Positions 35,270 to 44,765 are shown, numbered from the stretch's first letter. The stretch: DNA of 64,000 bases from Orenia metallireducens (GCF_003001995.1 NZ_PVNB01000002.1:165065-229064), one strand, 5' to 3'. Notes: generated by a model from the letters alone, not told the origin. Numbers and translations: made by a program.

Positions 35270-36332
35270 CAAGCAACACCTCTACTTGCAAGCCCATATC
35301 GATCTGTAATTGTAATCTATTGAGATAATAGTCTACTATCGCTGCTTGATAATTATACTCTGCTTCTAAAAACTCTATCTCTGCTGAAAGTAAATCATCA
35401 GCTGACTTTAACCCCTTCTCTTGTTCTTGTTGAACCAGCTGATATTCTTCTCTACTTGCAGCTGATTTAGCTTCTTCTGAATCTATCTTTTTAATTGCTT
35501 GTTTAAAGCTATAATAATCCTGTTCTATTGTTATAATTAACTCCTTTTTTGAACTTTCTTTCTCTAACTTAGCAATTTTCAAATTATTTTCAAGCTCTTG
35601 TAAATCAAGCTTTGGAGTGGATACTTGTTGGGCTCTTTCTAATTCCCTTTGAGCTAACTCTACAACCTCCTCTTTTACTTGCAGATCAAAACTATTCTTT
35701 ACAGCACTAGCTATTATCTCAGCTTTATCTAGCTTCCATATCTTCTCTAAAGACCAAGTCTGTAAATTAAGGTTCTGTTCTGTATTTAAATCAAGAGTTA
35801 ATTTAAGGTTTATTAATTTCTCTTGATAATCATCACTTAGCTCCTCTAAGCTCAATAGAATCTCATTATAATCATTTTTTTGTTTCAATAGCTCTAAATC
35901 ATCCTTATAACCTCGCTTTACTGCCAACTCTACCTTATCTAATAAACTCTTTTCTAATTCGACCTTCTTCTCTGTTAATTTCAGCTTTTTATTAAGTAAT
36001 ATAAGTTCTGAATACTCTGTTAACACCTGATTAATAAGCCCAGTCTGACTTTGATAATAATCCTTTTGAGCCTGTAATAAATTTCTCTGTGCTTCTAAAT
36101 TGGAATAAACTGATTGATTAATTAGATTTTCTGCTTGACTTCTCTGATAAGTAAGTTTTGCATTAGCTAAATCTAATTTTGCAATCTCTAAATCTATACT
36201 ATCTTCTAAAGCAATCTGCACAGCTTCAAATTTATCGATTCTTTCTTTACTAGCAGCAAATACCGAAATAGACAGTACAAGAACCATTGCTACTAAAAAT
36301 ATTGATACTTTAATCCCTCTGTCCAACTTCAA
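35253..36332 (-). CDS. Short TolC-family protein
   Basis: Signal peptide to about residue 27 (SVFAA), then mostly coiled-coil helices (AQIALEDS-like start, YYQSQTGLINQVLTEYSELI, KADDLLSAEIEFLEAEYNYQ). At 359 aa it lacks the length and some of the beta segments of full TolC. It is the first gene of the unit, with TTG start 8 bp after AGGAGG, and overlaps the full-length TolC by 17 bp. It may be a partner subunit in a mixed channel, or a periplasmic coiled-coil helper. Confidence 0.75.
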   Translation of the reverse strand: MKLDRGIKVSIFLVAMVLVLSISVFAASKERIDKFEAVQIALEDSIDLEIAKLDLANAKLTYQRSQAENLINQSVYSNLEAQRNLLQAQKDYYQSQTGLINQVLTEYSELILLNKKLKLTEKKVELEKSLLDKVELAVKRGYKDDLELLKQKNDYNEILLSLEELSDDYQEKLINLKLTLDLNTEQNLNLQTWSLEKIWKLDKAEIIASAVKNSFDLQVKEEVVELAQRELERAQQVSTPKLDLQELENNLKIAKLEKESSKKELIITIEQDYYSFKQAIKKIDSEEAKSAASREEYQLVQQEQEKGLKSADDLLSAEIEFLEAEYNYQAAIVDYYLNRLQLQIDMGLQVEVLLDEIKL

Positions 36333-36468
36333 CTTTAACTCCTCCTTTAACTTATACTATATTTATAGTTATAGTTTAAATAATAAAGATTAAATACCTC
36401 TTAGACTAAGATTAGAATTTAATTAAAAAAACAACCCACTCTTTACTATTGTAATTAAACAAATACAA

Positions 36469-36508
36469 AAAACCTATATATTCACTTTAAAGTGAATATA
36501 TAGGTTTT
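36469..36508 (-). terminator. Terminator of DUF2721 pair
   Basis: Perfect 40-bp palindrome around AAAACCTATATATTCACTTT, AT-rich ends. Confidence 0.75.
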
Positions 36509-36527
36509 ACTTATTGATTTCTATCTA

Positions 36528-36944
36528 CTATTTATCAAGTTCAGCTCCCTCTTTAACACTCTCACTTAACTGAATATTTAAAGCATGAACAGATATATTA
36601 ATTTCAATAGCTGAAAGAATTAAGGATAACATCAGTAATCCAAGTCCTATTGCAAAGACGATTTCTCCAGCCAAATTCTGATTAAAAAATAATAAAAACA
36701 TAGAGAAAACACAGAAAAACAGAGATAAGATAGCTAAAAATTGCATATTTCTAATCAGTCTAACCCTCTTTTTCAATGACGAGAGTTGAGACTTAATAAT
36801 ATAATCCTTCTCTCCCTTTTCCTTTGCTTTGTCATGGAGATCTCTAATTAAACTAGCCAATATTGAAAACCTATTTGTATATGCCAAAAGTAGAAGTGAA
36901 ATAGTAGAAAAAATAAGAGCAGGTGTTGTCAAAGTAAATTTCAT
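36528..36944 (-). CDS. DUF2721 membrane protein, second copy
   Basis: The N-terminal helix TTPALIFSTISLLLLAYTNRF is the DUF2721 hallmark; a charged cytosolic part follows (RLIRNMQF precedes the second helix), then two more membrane helices ending with EINISVHALNIQL. 138 aa. ATG after GAGGTGAT. Paralogue of the next gene 10 bp upstream. Family function unknown. Confidence 0.8.
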   Translation of the reverse strand: MKFTLTTPALIFSTISLLLLAYTNRFSILASLIRDLHDKAKEKGEKDYIIKSQLSSLKKRVRLIRNMQFLAILSLFFCVFSMFLLFFNQNLAGEIVFAIGLGLLMLSLILSAIEINISVHALNIQLSESVKEGAELDK

Positions 36945-36954
36945 TTATATCACC

Positions 36955-37353
36955 TCATAGTTCTAAATTTAACTCTAAAGCTCTAACTGAATAATAAATT
37001 TCAATCAAAGAAATTAATAAACATAATAAGAAGAATATTATAGCAAATACAAAGGAGATGTTTGCCAAGAGAACTTTTTCAAATAATAAAAAGAACATAG
37101 ATAGTGATGAACAGAAAAGAGAAGAGATCCCTGATAATTGCAATCGCTTAATATAGCTAATTCTCTTAGAAAAAAGTAAAATCTGTCCTTTTAGATATTG
37201 TTTCTCTGCAGAATTACTACTATGTAGATCAACAGATAGCCTTCTTATCATTTTAGAAATTTTAGAGAACCTCCCAGCATAAGCAGACATCAGTAACGAA
37301 ATGGTAGAAAATAAAAAAGCAGGAGTATTTACTTCTAAAACCAGCTTGATCAC
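36955..37353 (-). CDS. DUF2721 membrane protein, first copy
   Basis: Same three-helix layout as its neighbour (NTPAFLFSTISLLMSAYAGRF, KRISYIKRLQLSGISSLF, EIYYSVRALELNLEL). The start is odd: the GTG at 37353 is itself part of GGGAGGTGAT, and the only codon at proper distance behind that site is a CTG at 37344. Either CTG is used or the ribosome site overlaps the start. 129-132 aa. Confidence 0.72.
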   Translation of the reverse strand: MIKLVLEVNTPAFLFSTISLLMSAYAGRFSKISKMIRRLSVDLHSSNSAEKQYLKGQILLFSKRISYIKRLQLSGISSLFCSSLSMFFLLFEKVLLANISFVFAIIFFLLCLLISLIEIYYSVRALELNLEL

Positions 37354-37557
37354 CTCCCTAAATCTTAAAAATAATTATAAATTAACTAGATTAGTACTCA
37401 CTATTAGCAAAAACACCTTTATTTTCGTAATATGAATTTTATTATATCATAAATTTAAAGCTGATATCAAAGAAAACTTCTAATCTCTTCTTGTTTGTCC
37501 AACCCAAAAATGACTTTTAATTTAAAATCTACTTTTTTTAGATTAAAATAGGAAAAA

Positions 37558-37581
37558 ACCTAGTCGATTAATCGACTAGGT
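37558..37581 (-). terminator. Terminator of two-component/EF-hand unit
   Basis: Perfect palindrome ACCTAGTCGATTAATCGACTAGGT split about its centre, followed by TTTTTTCC on the minus strand. Confidence 0.8.
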
Positions 37582-37593
37582 CAATATTATAGG

Positions 37594-37866
37594 TTATCCA
37601 ACTATATTAAGTAAGCTGTCAGTCTCTTCAGTACTAAAGGAGGTCTGATAAGCTGATATTGGTGGTCTCTTCTCTTGATTATACTCTTCTATCTCTGCCT
37701 CAGTCACACTACCATCCTCATCTTCATCCATCTGAGCAAATAGCTCTTGGGCATCGATATCTTGTCCTATCTTTTCTGATAAATTACTTACAAAGCTTGA
37801 AAATTCACTCTCACTTAAAGCTTCATCTTCATCCTCATCAAAACTAGACATTACTTCTTCAGTCAT
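37594..37866 (-). CDS. Small EF-hand calcium-binding protein
   Basis: Two EF-hand loops: DEDEDEALSESE (residues 10-21) and DEDEDGSVTEAE (about 47-58). The second has the perfect DxDxDG...E pattern; the first lacks the loop glycine. No signal peptide, so the protein should be cytosolic. 90 aa. It starts 16 bp after the histidine kinase stop, with AGGTAGG just upstream, so it is very likely co-transcribed with the two-component system. A calcium-sensing role is inference. Confidence 0.75.
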   Translation of the reverse strand: MTEEVMSSFDEDEDEALSESEFSSFVSNLSEKIGQDIDAQELFAQMDEDEDGSVTEAEIEEYNQEKRPPISAYQTSFSTEETDSLLNIVG

Positions 37867-37882
37867 AAACCTACCTGCTAAT

Positions 37883-39295
37883 TTAGCAAGTAGGTAGTTT
37901 AATAATAATTTTAGTTCCTTGATTTAATTTGCTTTCAACCTCTATTTCCCCTAAGTGACTATCTACTATCCATTTAGCTATAGACAAACCTAGACCAGTT
38001 CCTCCACTCTCTCTATTTCTCGATTTATCAGCACGATAAAATCTATCGAAGATATTATTTAGATCCTCTTTAGCAATCCCTATTCCTGTATCAGTTATGG
38101 TGATTTCTACAAAATCATCTACAGCTCTAGAATCAATACTTATCTTACCTCCAGACTCTGTGTACTTAATACTATTATCCATTATAATCCTCAAAAGCTG
38201 TTTGATTAATTGTTCATCTCCATTAATCTTAACCTTATCATTATTCTTTAAGATAACTGCATGGTGATCATCTATCAATTCCGTCTCCCTATAAACCTCA
38301 GTTGTCAAAGCATCTAATTGGAACTCTACCTTTTCAAAACCATCTTGCTCCCTGTCACTCCGAGCCAAAAATAACAATTGCTCCAAGAGCTTTTTCATAT
38401 TAATGGTCTCTGCTTTAATGGCTTCTATAGACTCATCTAAGACCTCCTGGTTAGACTTGCCCCAACGATCTAATAAATCAATATAACCTTGAATTACTGA
38501 GATAGGAGTCCTAAGTTCATGGGAGGCATCAGAAACAAAGGCTTTCTGCTTCTCAATAGACTCTTGTAAGCGGTCGATCATATTATTAAATGTAGTAGCC
38601 AACTCCCTTAGTTCATCACTAGGCCCCTCACTAACTATTCTCTCATCAAGGTCATTAATTGTTATCTTCTGTGCTGCATCGGTTATCTGACCTATTGGTT
38701 TAAGTATTTTTTTAGAGATATAATTACCAACTATTATTGATACCAGAACACCTAAAATATTAGTAGCAATCAATACTATCATTAGGATATTAAATATATC
38801 ATCCCTCCCAACCAAAGGTAAGCTAACTTGCACATAAAAGCTTTGCTGTTGATAAGTAACCTTAGTATTTAGATAAATTGTCCTTTTAAAAAACTTCTTC
38901 TTCTTATCTTCCCAAGGTTTATCTCTCTCTTCTGAAATACTTATTTGACCTAGATTGCTTTTCATATCAATATGTGGACTATGAGGGCTATTTTTAAATA
39001 ATAGATATCCATCTTCATTATAAATTTTCAAGTCCATAGGTCTTCTGATATTAAGAGCTTCAAAGATATCTTTATTAACAGCTTTTCCTTCCTTTATATA
39101 ATCAGATACCTCTTGACTGATAGTGATAATATCCCTTTTAATCCTTTGAAAACCAAGGTATCTACTACCATAAAACGTAATCACACTGATAACCATTATC
39201 GCTATCGAGAATACAACTGCATAAATCAACGTCAATTTTAAAGAGATTGGTATACTCTTCTTCCAAAATTTTAATTCATTAATCCTTGATAACAT
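37883..39295 (-). CDS. Sensor histidine kinase (HAMP type)
   Basis: Membrane helices at 20-42 and 167-190 frame an external sensor of about 120 residues; then HAMP, HisKA with H259 in SDASHELRTP, and the ATPase domain with N-box DNSIKYT, G1 DTGIGI and G2 GGTGLGLSI. It phosphorylates the response regulator encoded just upstream, with which it overlaps by 17 bp. 470 aa. The signal is unknown; the downstream EF-hand gene hints at calcium, without proof. Confidence 0.93.
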   Translation of the reverse strand: MLSRINELKFWKKSIPISLKLTLIYAVVFSIAIMVISVITFYGSRYLGFQRIKRDIITISQEVSDYIKEGKAVNKDIFEALNIRRPMDLKIYNEDGYLLFKNSPHSPHIDMKSNLGQISISEERDKPWEDKKKKFFKRTIYLNTKVTYQQQSFYVQVSLPLVGRDDIFNILMIVLIATNILGVLVSIIVGNYISKKILKPIGQITDAAQKITINDLDERIVSEGPSDELRELATTFNNMIDRLQESIEKQKAFVSDASHELRTPISVIQGYIDLLDRWGKSNQEVLDESIEAIKAETINMKKLLEQLLFLARSDREQDGFEKVEFQLDALTTEVYRETELIDDHHAVILKNNDKVKINGDEQLIKQLLRIIMDNSIKYTESGGKISIDSRAVDDFVEITITDTGIGIAKEDLNNIFDRFYRADKSRNRESGGTGLGLSIAKWIVDSHLGEIEVESKLNQGTKIIIKLPTC

Positions 39296-39959
39296 AGCCG
39301 ACCCCTCTTACTGTATGAATATAATTTTGATTATTTCTGTCATCAATTTTAGAACGTAAATATCTAATATAGACATCGACAATATTGGTATCTCCAGGAT
39401 AATCATAGCCCCAGACCTCTTCAATAATCTGATCTCTTGTCAATACTAACCCTTTATTCTTTAATAAATATACCAATAAATCATATTCAGTCTTAGTTAA
39501 ATCAACCGACTCTCCATCGATAGTTAACTGCCTAATATCAGTATTGATAGACAATCCCTTGATAGATAAGGTATTGTCTTGAATATCGCCTGTCTTATTT
39601 CTACGTAATATCCCTCTCATTCTAGCTAATAATTCCTCGATTGCAAAGGGTTTGGTTATATAATCATGGGCTCCTAAATCCAATCCCATAACCTTATCCA
39701 TCACTTGATCCTTGGCAGTAAGCATAATAATTGGGATATCAGAGTTCTTTCTTACTCTTCGACAGATCTCCATTCCACTAAGACTTGGTAACATCAAATC
39801 TAATAATACTAAATCAAAGTCACCATTATTTATCTTCTCTAAGCCTTCTCTACCATCATAACTTAAGTCCACCTCATAGCCTTCATGCTTCAATTCCAGC
39901 TCTAAAAAACGTGCTATCTTCTTTTCATCTTCTATGATAATAATTTTATATTTTTTCAT
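39279..39959 (-). CDS. OmpR/PhoB-family response regulator
   Basis: Receiver domain with acidic pocket E10-D11, phosphoacceptor D54 in LVLLDLMLP, threonine and lysine in MLTAKD and ITKPF; then a winged-helix output domain (DLTKTEYDLLVYLLKNKG, VIRYLRSK-type recognition, TVRGVGYV). 226 aa is standard. ATG after CAGGGGGT. First gene of the three-gene unit. Confidence 0.94.
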   Translation of the reverse strand: MKKYKIIIIEDEKKIARFLELELKHEGYEVDLSYDGREGLEKINNGDFDLVLLDLMLPSLSGMEICRRVRKNSDIPIIMLTAKDQVMDKVMGLDLGAHDYITKPFAIEELLARMRGILRRNKTGDIQDNTLSIKGLSINTDIRQLTIDGESVDLTKTEYDLLVYLLKNKGLVLTRDQIIEEVWGYDYPGDTNIVDVYIRYLRSKIDDRNNQNYIHTVRGVGYVIKD

Positions 39960-40134
39960 TATAACCCCCTGAATTAATAGATAACTATATTATAATAAAG
40001 TCTATCAGATTTAAATTAGAAAAGACTTAATTGAAGATTAGAAATTGATTAAAAATTTTTTAATATCTTTATCTTATTATTCTATGTTTAGATTATAATT
40101 ATCTTTTATATAGTCATAAATGACCAAGTAATAA

Positions 40135-41049
40135 CTAAACATCTAATTTCTGATCTCTTCTCTGCTGCAATTCTTTATGAACGGTAACTGGGTCGATATG
40201 AATCAAAATCTCTTGTATGTTATTTATACTATCTTTAATCCTCTCTTCTGCCCTCCTAGAGATCTTATGCCCTTCTACAACACTTAGCTCATCTTCGACT
40301 ACAACACGCAAGTCTATAAAGATATCTGGTCCATGGCTTCTCACCCTCAAATCTCTAATATCTATTATCCCCTCACTAGTACAAACTACTTCTCTAATCT
40401 GCTGATAAAGTTCATCATCTACCTTATCCATTAACTCATTAACAGCCTCCATAAAAATCTCATAGCCCATATGAAGGATAAATAATGCTACTACCAAACC
40501 TGCTACTGGATCAGCAATTAAATAACCTAGCTTAGCCCCTATTACTCCAATTAAAGCAGCTATTGATGATAAAGAATCAGATCGATGATGCTGAGCATCT
40601 GCAATCAAAGCCTTGTTATTTATCCGTTTTCCCTCTTTATAGGTATATCGATACATCAACTCTTTAACTATAATTGAGATCAAAGCTATCCAGAGATTTG
40701 CTACTCCTGGCTCCTTGATATCATTATTAATAATAGTCATTATGCTGCCTTTAATAATAATTAAGCCTGTTAAAAATAATAAAACACCTATGAACTTAGC
40801 TGCAATTGTCTCCACCTTACCATGTCCATAAGGATGCTCTCGGTCGGCAGGCTCACGAGAAATCCTAATTGCTATCCAGACTGCTAAGGTTGAAATTACA
40901 TCAGAGATAGAATGGATACCATCGGCTACAATCGCCTGACTAAAGCAGATAAAACCTACCAGTACCTTAGCAATTGATAAGATGAAATTAACTGTCAAAG
41001 TCACTAAAGTTACCTTCTTACTACTTTGATATCGCTCTTCTGGATTCAT
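40135..41049 (-). CDS. Cation diffusion facilitator (CDF) transporter
   Basis: Six membrane helices in the first 210 residues and a cytosolic metal-binding C-terminal domain. Transport-site pairs are visible in ADGIHSISD (TM2) and ADAQHHRSD (TM5), both HxxxD. The C-terminal VRSHGPDIFIDLRVVV is typical. CDF proteins export Zn2+, Fe2+, Mn2+ or Co2+. A Fur-like box lies about 130 bp upstream, favouring iron or another Fur-family metal. 304 aa, ATG after GGGAGGAG. Confidence 0.92.
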   Translation of the reverse strand: MNPEERYQSSKKVTLVTLTVNFILSIAKVLVGFICFSQAIVADGIHSISDVISTLAVWIAIRISREPADREHPYGHGKVETIAAKFIGVLLFLTGLIIIKGSIMTIINNDIKEPGVANLWIALISIIVKELMYRYTYKEGKRINNKALIADAQHHRSDSLSSIAALIGVIGAKLGYLIADPVAGLVVALFILHMGYEIFMEAVNELMDKVDDELYQQIREVVCTSEGIIDIRDLRVRSHGPDIFIDLRVVVEDELSVVEGHKISRRAEERIKDSINNIQEILIHIDPVTVHKELQQRRDQKLDV

Positions 41050-41175
41050 GATACTCCTCCCTTGAAATTATAAGTTATATAAACTACTACACTTTTTTAT
41101 CAATCACTTATTTATATGTGCAACCTTTGAAATTTGTTAAATTAATTAAAAATCTTATATAAATAATCATAATTC

Positions 41176-41190
41176 TAATAATCATTTTCA
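41176..41190 (-). promoter_or_regulatory. Fur-family operator upstream of CDF gene
   Basis: On the minus strand TGAAAATGATTATTA matches the 7-1-7 Fur consensus TGATAATnATTATCA at 12 of 14 positions by eye. It lies in the region that should contain the CDF promoter. PerR or another Fur paralogue could also use it. Confidence 0.5.
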
Positions 41191-41238
41191 AAATAACATT
41201 GCCTTTTGAATTCATTATTCCTTTCTTTTAAATTAAAA

Positions 41239-41260
41239 ACCAGAGGGATATCCCTCCGGT
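41239..41260 (-). terminator. Terminator of cdd
   Basis: Hairpin ACCAGAGGGA/TCCCTCCGGT (one mismatch) followed by TTTTTAATTT on the minus strand. Confidence 0.65.
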
Positions 41261-41281
41261 TATAAAAACTATATATTAAAT

Positions 41282-41683
41282 TTAACCTAAATCTTGATTA
41301 GAAAAAGAACCCCATAATAAATCATCAGCCTTCTTAATGATTACATCTCCATCTAAGTTACTCATTATTACCTCAATATCCTTTCCAAATTCGACAATTA
41401 CCTGGCGACAGGCCCCACAAGGAGGACAAGCCCTTTTGGTATCAGCAACAATAGCAATCGCTTCAAATTCCATTTCACCTTCAGATATAGCTTTAAAAAT
41501 TGCTGTTCTTTCAGCACAGTTACTTAGACCATAAGAAGAGTTCTCTACATTGCAGCCAGTGTAGATTTCTCCATCTTTAGTCAATAAAGCCGCTCCTACT
41601 TTGAAGTTAGAGTAAGGGACATAAGCCTTTTTTCTTGCTTCAGTCGCCTTCTCTACTAGCTCTTTAGTCTTATCTTTTATCAT
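41282..41683 (-). CDS. cdd: Cytidine deaminase
   Basis: Zinc-dependent deaminase of cytidine and deoxycytidine. C56-A-E58 gives the first zinc ligand and catalytic glutamate, C89 and C92 in CPPCGAC complete the site; the substrate motif is FKVGAAL and GCNVENSSYG. 133 aa, tetrameric type. Start set at ATG 41683 because AGGGGGAG is better spaced than for the TTG one codon before. Monocistronic here. Confidence 0.95.
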   Translation of the reverse strand: MIKDKTKELVEKATEARKKAYVPYSNFKVGAALLTKDGEIYTGCNVENSSYGLSNCAERTAIFKAISEGEMEFEAIAIVADTKRACPPCGACRQVIVEFGKDIEVIMSNLDGDVIIKKADDLLWGSFSNQDLG

Positions 41684-41865
41684 CAATAACTCCCCCTCAG
41701 CAATTAAGTTAGACGTCTAACGACTTTTTCAAAAAAATTATAATTATATTTAGAAGTACTATATACTTATTATAACAAAGTAAGCTATCTTCTAAAAGGA
41801 TATTTTCATAAAATTATTGATAAATCTTTAATATAGTTAAAAACTATTAGTAACTAACAAAGAAG

Positions 41866-41899
41866 AAAGAACTAATAATAAAATTATTATTAGTTCTTT
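41866..41899 (-). terminator. Terminator-like hairpin after PrcB-like gene
   Basis: 14-bp stem AAAGAACTAATAAT/ATTATTAGTTCTTT with a 6-base loop; weak T tract. Confidence 0.5.
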
Positions 41900-41929
41900 A
41901 CTTATACTTATACTTATCTCTATCAGTTT

Positions 41930-42412
41930 TTATAAACTCTTTTCTATAATCTTCTTTCCTTCTTCTGATACAAAAATAACCTTTTTGATCCCCTTAACCT
42001 CTGATAAAGGTATTTTGACAATATCATAAGGATGAGTTATAACCTGTGTAACTATATCTGTAGCCGCTGGACTCACAGCCTTTACTACAACAGCCAATTT
42101 ATCATCCTGCTTTCTAATCTGTTTAATCTTTATTCCATAACCACCAGTTGCTTGCTCCCCTAAACTAACATATATACCTAGTTGATCTTTAAAACTTAAA
42201 CCTTTAATCCCTCGCAATTCCTCTTGTAAGTTCAAGAGGTTGTCCTCTGTAATAAGAATGAATTCAGCATCCTTTGGATATTTATTCTGTTGCCACTGCC
42301 CTTCTAATTCCTCAGGGTTCTTATAAAGTAGTTCTCCTCCTTGCAGTATATCCTGATTACAGCCAGCAATCACCAACATGGCTAATAATAACAAAACCAA
42401 TTTCAATTTCAT
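41930..42412 (-). CDS. PrcB-like lipoprotein
   Basis: Lipoprotein signal with lipobox VIAGC and lipid-attachment C18. The C-terminal part GEQATGGYGIKIKQIRKQDD plus VKAVSPAATDIVTQVITHP matches the PrcB C-terminal domain, first seen in a subunit of a Treponema protease complex. No protease gene is adjacent. 160 aa, membrane-attached outside the cytoplasm. Function beyond family membership is unknown. Confidence 0.75.
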   Translation of the reverse strand: MKLKLVLLLLAMLVIAGCNQDILQGGELLYKNPEELEGQWQQNKYPKDAEFILITEDNLLNLQEELRGIKGLSFKDQLGIYVSLGEQATGGYGIKIKQIRKQDDKLAVVVKAVSPAATDIVTQVITHPYDIVKIPLSEVKGIKKVIFVSEEGKKIIEKSL

Positions 42413-42540
42413 ATCAATGCTCCTTCTATCTATAATTTAAAAAATTAATTTTATAGAGTAATTAACAAAGAGACCTTAATTCTATTATAACAGACAAATT
42501 TGATGAAATTGTGACATAAACTTGATATATCTAATAACTA

Positions 42541-43065
42541 TTAAATATAAGTGAAAAGAACCCCCAAGATACCCGAAATTACAATTACCCCAATAGGATG
42601 TAACTTCACCTTAGCCAATAGAACTAGTGCTATTATCCCAATAATAATACCATCAATTCCTATAATCACCTCTTTACCTATGGAAATAACTGCTACCATA
42701 ATCAGTCCTACCACTGCAGGCCTTATTCCTTGCCAAGCACCCTCTACTAGAGGATGATTACTGAACTTGTCTAGTAATTTAGCCACAATCGTAATAATTA
42801 TTAAAGAAGGAGCAATTAGCCCAAAAGTACTCATCGCTGTACCAAAAAAACCAGCGACCTTGTAACCAACAAAGGTAGCATTATTGATAGCAACTGCTCC
42901 AGGGGTCATCTGGGAAACAGCTACAATATCGACAAATTGATCTATAGTCAACCAACCATGGGCTACCATCTCCTCTTGAATTAGAGGTATCATCGCATAC
43001 CCTCCACCAAAGGTAAATAATCCTATTTTAAAAAATGTTAAAAATAGCTCAATCAGTATCATCAT
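42541..43065 (-). CDS. Chromate transporter, half-size (second of pair)
   Basis: CHR family short form, 174 aa, with the FKIGLFTFGGGYAMIPLIQEE signature and SQMTPGAVAINNATFVGY. Several membrane helices. Two half-size CHR proteins encoded in tandem are known to work together, exporting chromate in tested cases; other anions are possible. Two ATG codons in tandem follow AAGGAG; the first is used here. It overlaps the upstream copy by 17 bp. Confidence 0.9.
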   Translation of the reverse strand: MMILIELFLTFFKIGLFTFGGGYAMIPLIQEEMVAHGWLTIDQFVDIVAVSQMTPGAVAINNATFVGYKVAGFFGTAMSTFGLIAPSLIIITIVAKLLDKFSNHPLVEGAWQGIRPAVVGLIMVAVISIGKEVIIGIDGIIIGIIALVLLAKVKLHPIGVIVISGILGVLFTYI

Positions 43066-43612
43066 TATACTCCTTAGTCTTAGTAATTGAAGTTATCATT
43101 CCAATTATTCCAGCAAATCCAATCAATACTATGGGATGTAATTTAAAGACTAAAATCCCCAATACCACCCCCAAGGTATAAATCAGACTACTATAATTGA
43201 CAATAGCCTTCTTACTCATCTTATATCCTGCCCAAAAAATTAAAACCACAACAGCAGATCTAACCCCCTTAAACAAAGCTTCTACCCACTGATTTCCTTG
43301 AAGATTGAGCAGCAGCTGAGCAATTGACAAAATAATTAGTATCGAAGGTAAACTAATTGCTAAAACAGAGGTCAATGCCCCTAGTATTCCTCTTAATTTG
43401 TAGCCTATAAATAAAGAAGAATTAACCGCTATTACTCCTGGTATACCTTGAACTACTGCAATAATATCGATAAATTCTTCCTCAGTCAATAGTCCCTTTT
43501 GCTCAACTAATTCTTTCTCAATTAGAGGAATCATCGCATATCCTCCACCAAAGGTAAATCTACCAATTCTCATAAAAGTACTAAATAGTTCTCTTAATTT
43601 TATCTGCTTCAT
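43049..43612 (-). CDS. Chromate transporter, half-size (first of pair)
   Basis: CHR family short form, 187 aa: RIGRFTFGGGYAMIPLIEKE and VVQGIPGVIAVNSSLFIGY. Start set at ATG 43612 after GAAGGGAG; the longer frame passes through this ribosome site. Together with the next gene it makes a complete CHR unit in which the two halves are usually in opposite membrane orientation. Confidence 0.9.
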   Translation of the reverse strand: MKQIKLRELFSTFMRIGRFTFGGGYAMIPLIEKELVEQKGLLTEEEFIDIIAVVQGIPGVIAVNSSLFIGYKLRGILGALTSVLAISLPSILIILSIAQLLLNLQGNQWVEALFKGVRSAVVVLIFWAGYKMSKKAIVNYSSLIYTLGVVLGILVFKLHPIVLIGFAGIIGMITSITKTKEYNDDTD

Positions 43613-43672
43613 ATAAGCTCCCTTCAACATTAATCAACATTCACTTAATAACCAAATTATTACAACCTAATC

Positions 43673-43710
43673 ATATAAAAGAGCAGACTTGCAAGTCTGC
43701 TCTTTTATAT
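43673..43710 (-). terminator. Terminator of sigma factor gene
   Basis: Perfect 38-bp palindrome around AAAAGAGCAGACTTG, 80 bp after the sigma gene on the minus strand. Confidence 0.8.
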
Positions 43711-43792
43711 TTCTAGCTAATCCATATTTAATTATATTATAATTCTCTATCCCTTTCAATATACCACTCAAAATTTCTAAACAAACAACAGA

Positions 43793-44614
43793 TTAATTGA
43801 CCATTACTAAATAATTATCTACATTTCTATTATAATTTAGAGATTTTAACTTTTCTAAAGCCTGATTAAGTAATTGTCTAATCCTCTCTCTAGAGAGATT
43901 TAATCTACTAGCTATCTCTTGAAAGGTTCTCTCTCGACCATCATCTAAACCAAACCTTAATTTGACAATCAACTCTTCACGCTTACTTAAATACTTCAAT
44001 AAGTTCTTAATAACCTCTTTTAAATCCTCTTTTAAGACCTTGTCCACTAAATTAAATTCACTAGGAATTAAAGTAAAGAAGTCATCCTCCTGCTCCTCAC
44101 CTATCTTATTATCTAAAGAAGAGACATCCTGCTTTAATTCTATTAAATCATAGACCTTATCTACTGGTAAATCCAACTCTTCAGAGAGCTCCTCTGGGGT
44201 AGCCTCCCGTTGTAAGTTAGCCCGCATATAATCTTGAGCTCTCTTTAATCTATTGATGTCATTTTGAATCTGAAAAGAGAGTCTAATTGTTCTGCCATGG
44301 CGTTTGATAGCACGCCTTACCTTCTGCTCTATCCACCAAGTAGCATAAGTACTGAATCTATAACCTTTACTATAATCAAACTTCTCTACTGCTTTAATCA
44401 ACCCAATATTTCCCTCTTGAATCAAATCCAATAAATCTAAGCCTTGACCTGTATACCTTTTAGCAATACTTATTACTAGCCTAAGATTATAATTGATCAA
44501 CTTCTCTTTTGCCTCTTTATCCCCTTGAGAGATTAATAGTCCTAATTTCTGTTCATCCTCCCAATTCAATAATTTGTGTTCACTCTCTTGAAAATATATA
44601 TTGGTTAAATTCAT
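43793..44614 (-). CDS. Primary-like sigma-70 family factor (group 2/3)
   Basis: Regions 1.2 ([18 protein letters not shown]), 2 ([20 protein letters not shown], then [20 protein letters not shown]), 3 ([19 protein letters not shown]) and 4 ([20 protein letters not shown]) are all present. Region 1.1 and the large non-conserved region of SigA are absent, so at 273 aa it is an alternative, primary-like factor. Region 2.4 residues resemble RpoD, so promoters may overlap. Start set at ATG 44614 after AAGGGAG. Confidence 0.88.
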   Translation of the reverse strand: MNLTNIYFQESEHKLLNWEDEQKLGLLISQGDKEAKEKLINYNLRLVISIAKRYTGQGLDLLDLIQEGNIGLIKAVEKFDYSKGYRFSTYATWWIEQKVRRAIKRHGRTIRLSFQIQNDINRLKRAQDYMRANLQREATPEELSEELDLPVDKVYDLIELKQDVSSLDNKIGEEQEDDFFTLIPSEFNLVDKVLKEDLKEVIKNLLKYLSKREELIVKLRFGLDDGRERTFQEIASRLNLSRERIRQLLNQALEKLKSLNYNRNVDNYLVMVN

Positions 44615-44765
44615 TATTATCAACTCCCTTATTAAGCTTAATTATTATCTATTATAAATAAATTATTAGACCAAAATAATAGTATTTGAAAGATAGTCCC
44701 TTTATCTTACATTTATATTATAAATAATAATCTTTACGAAAGTATGACAATAATAAATTTTCTTA

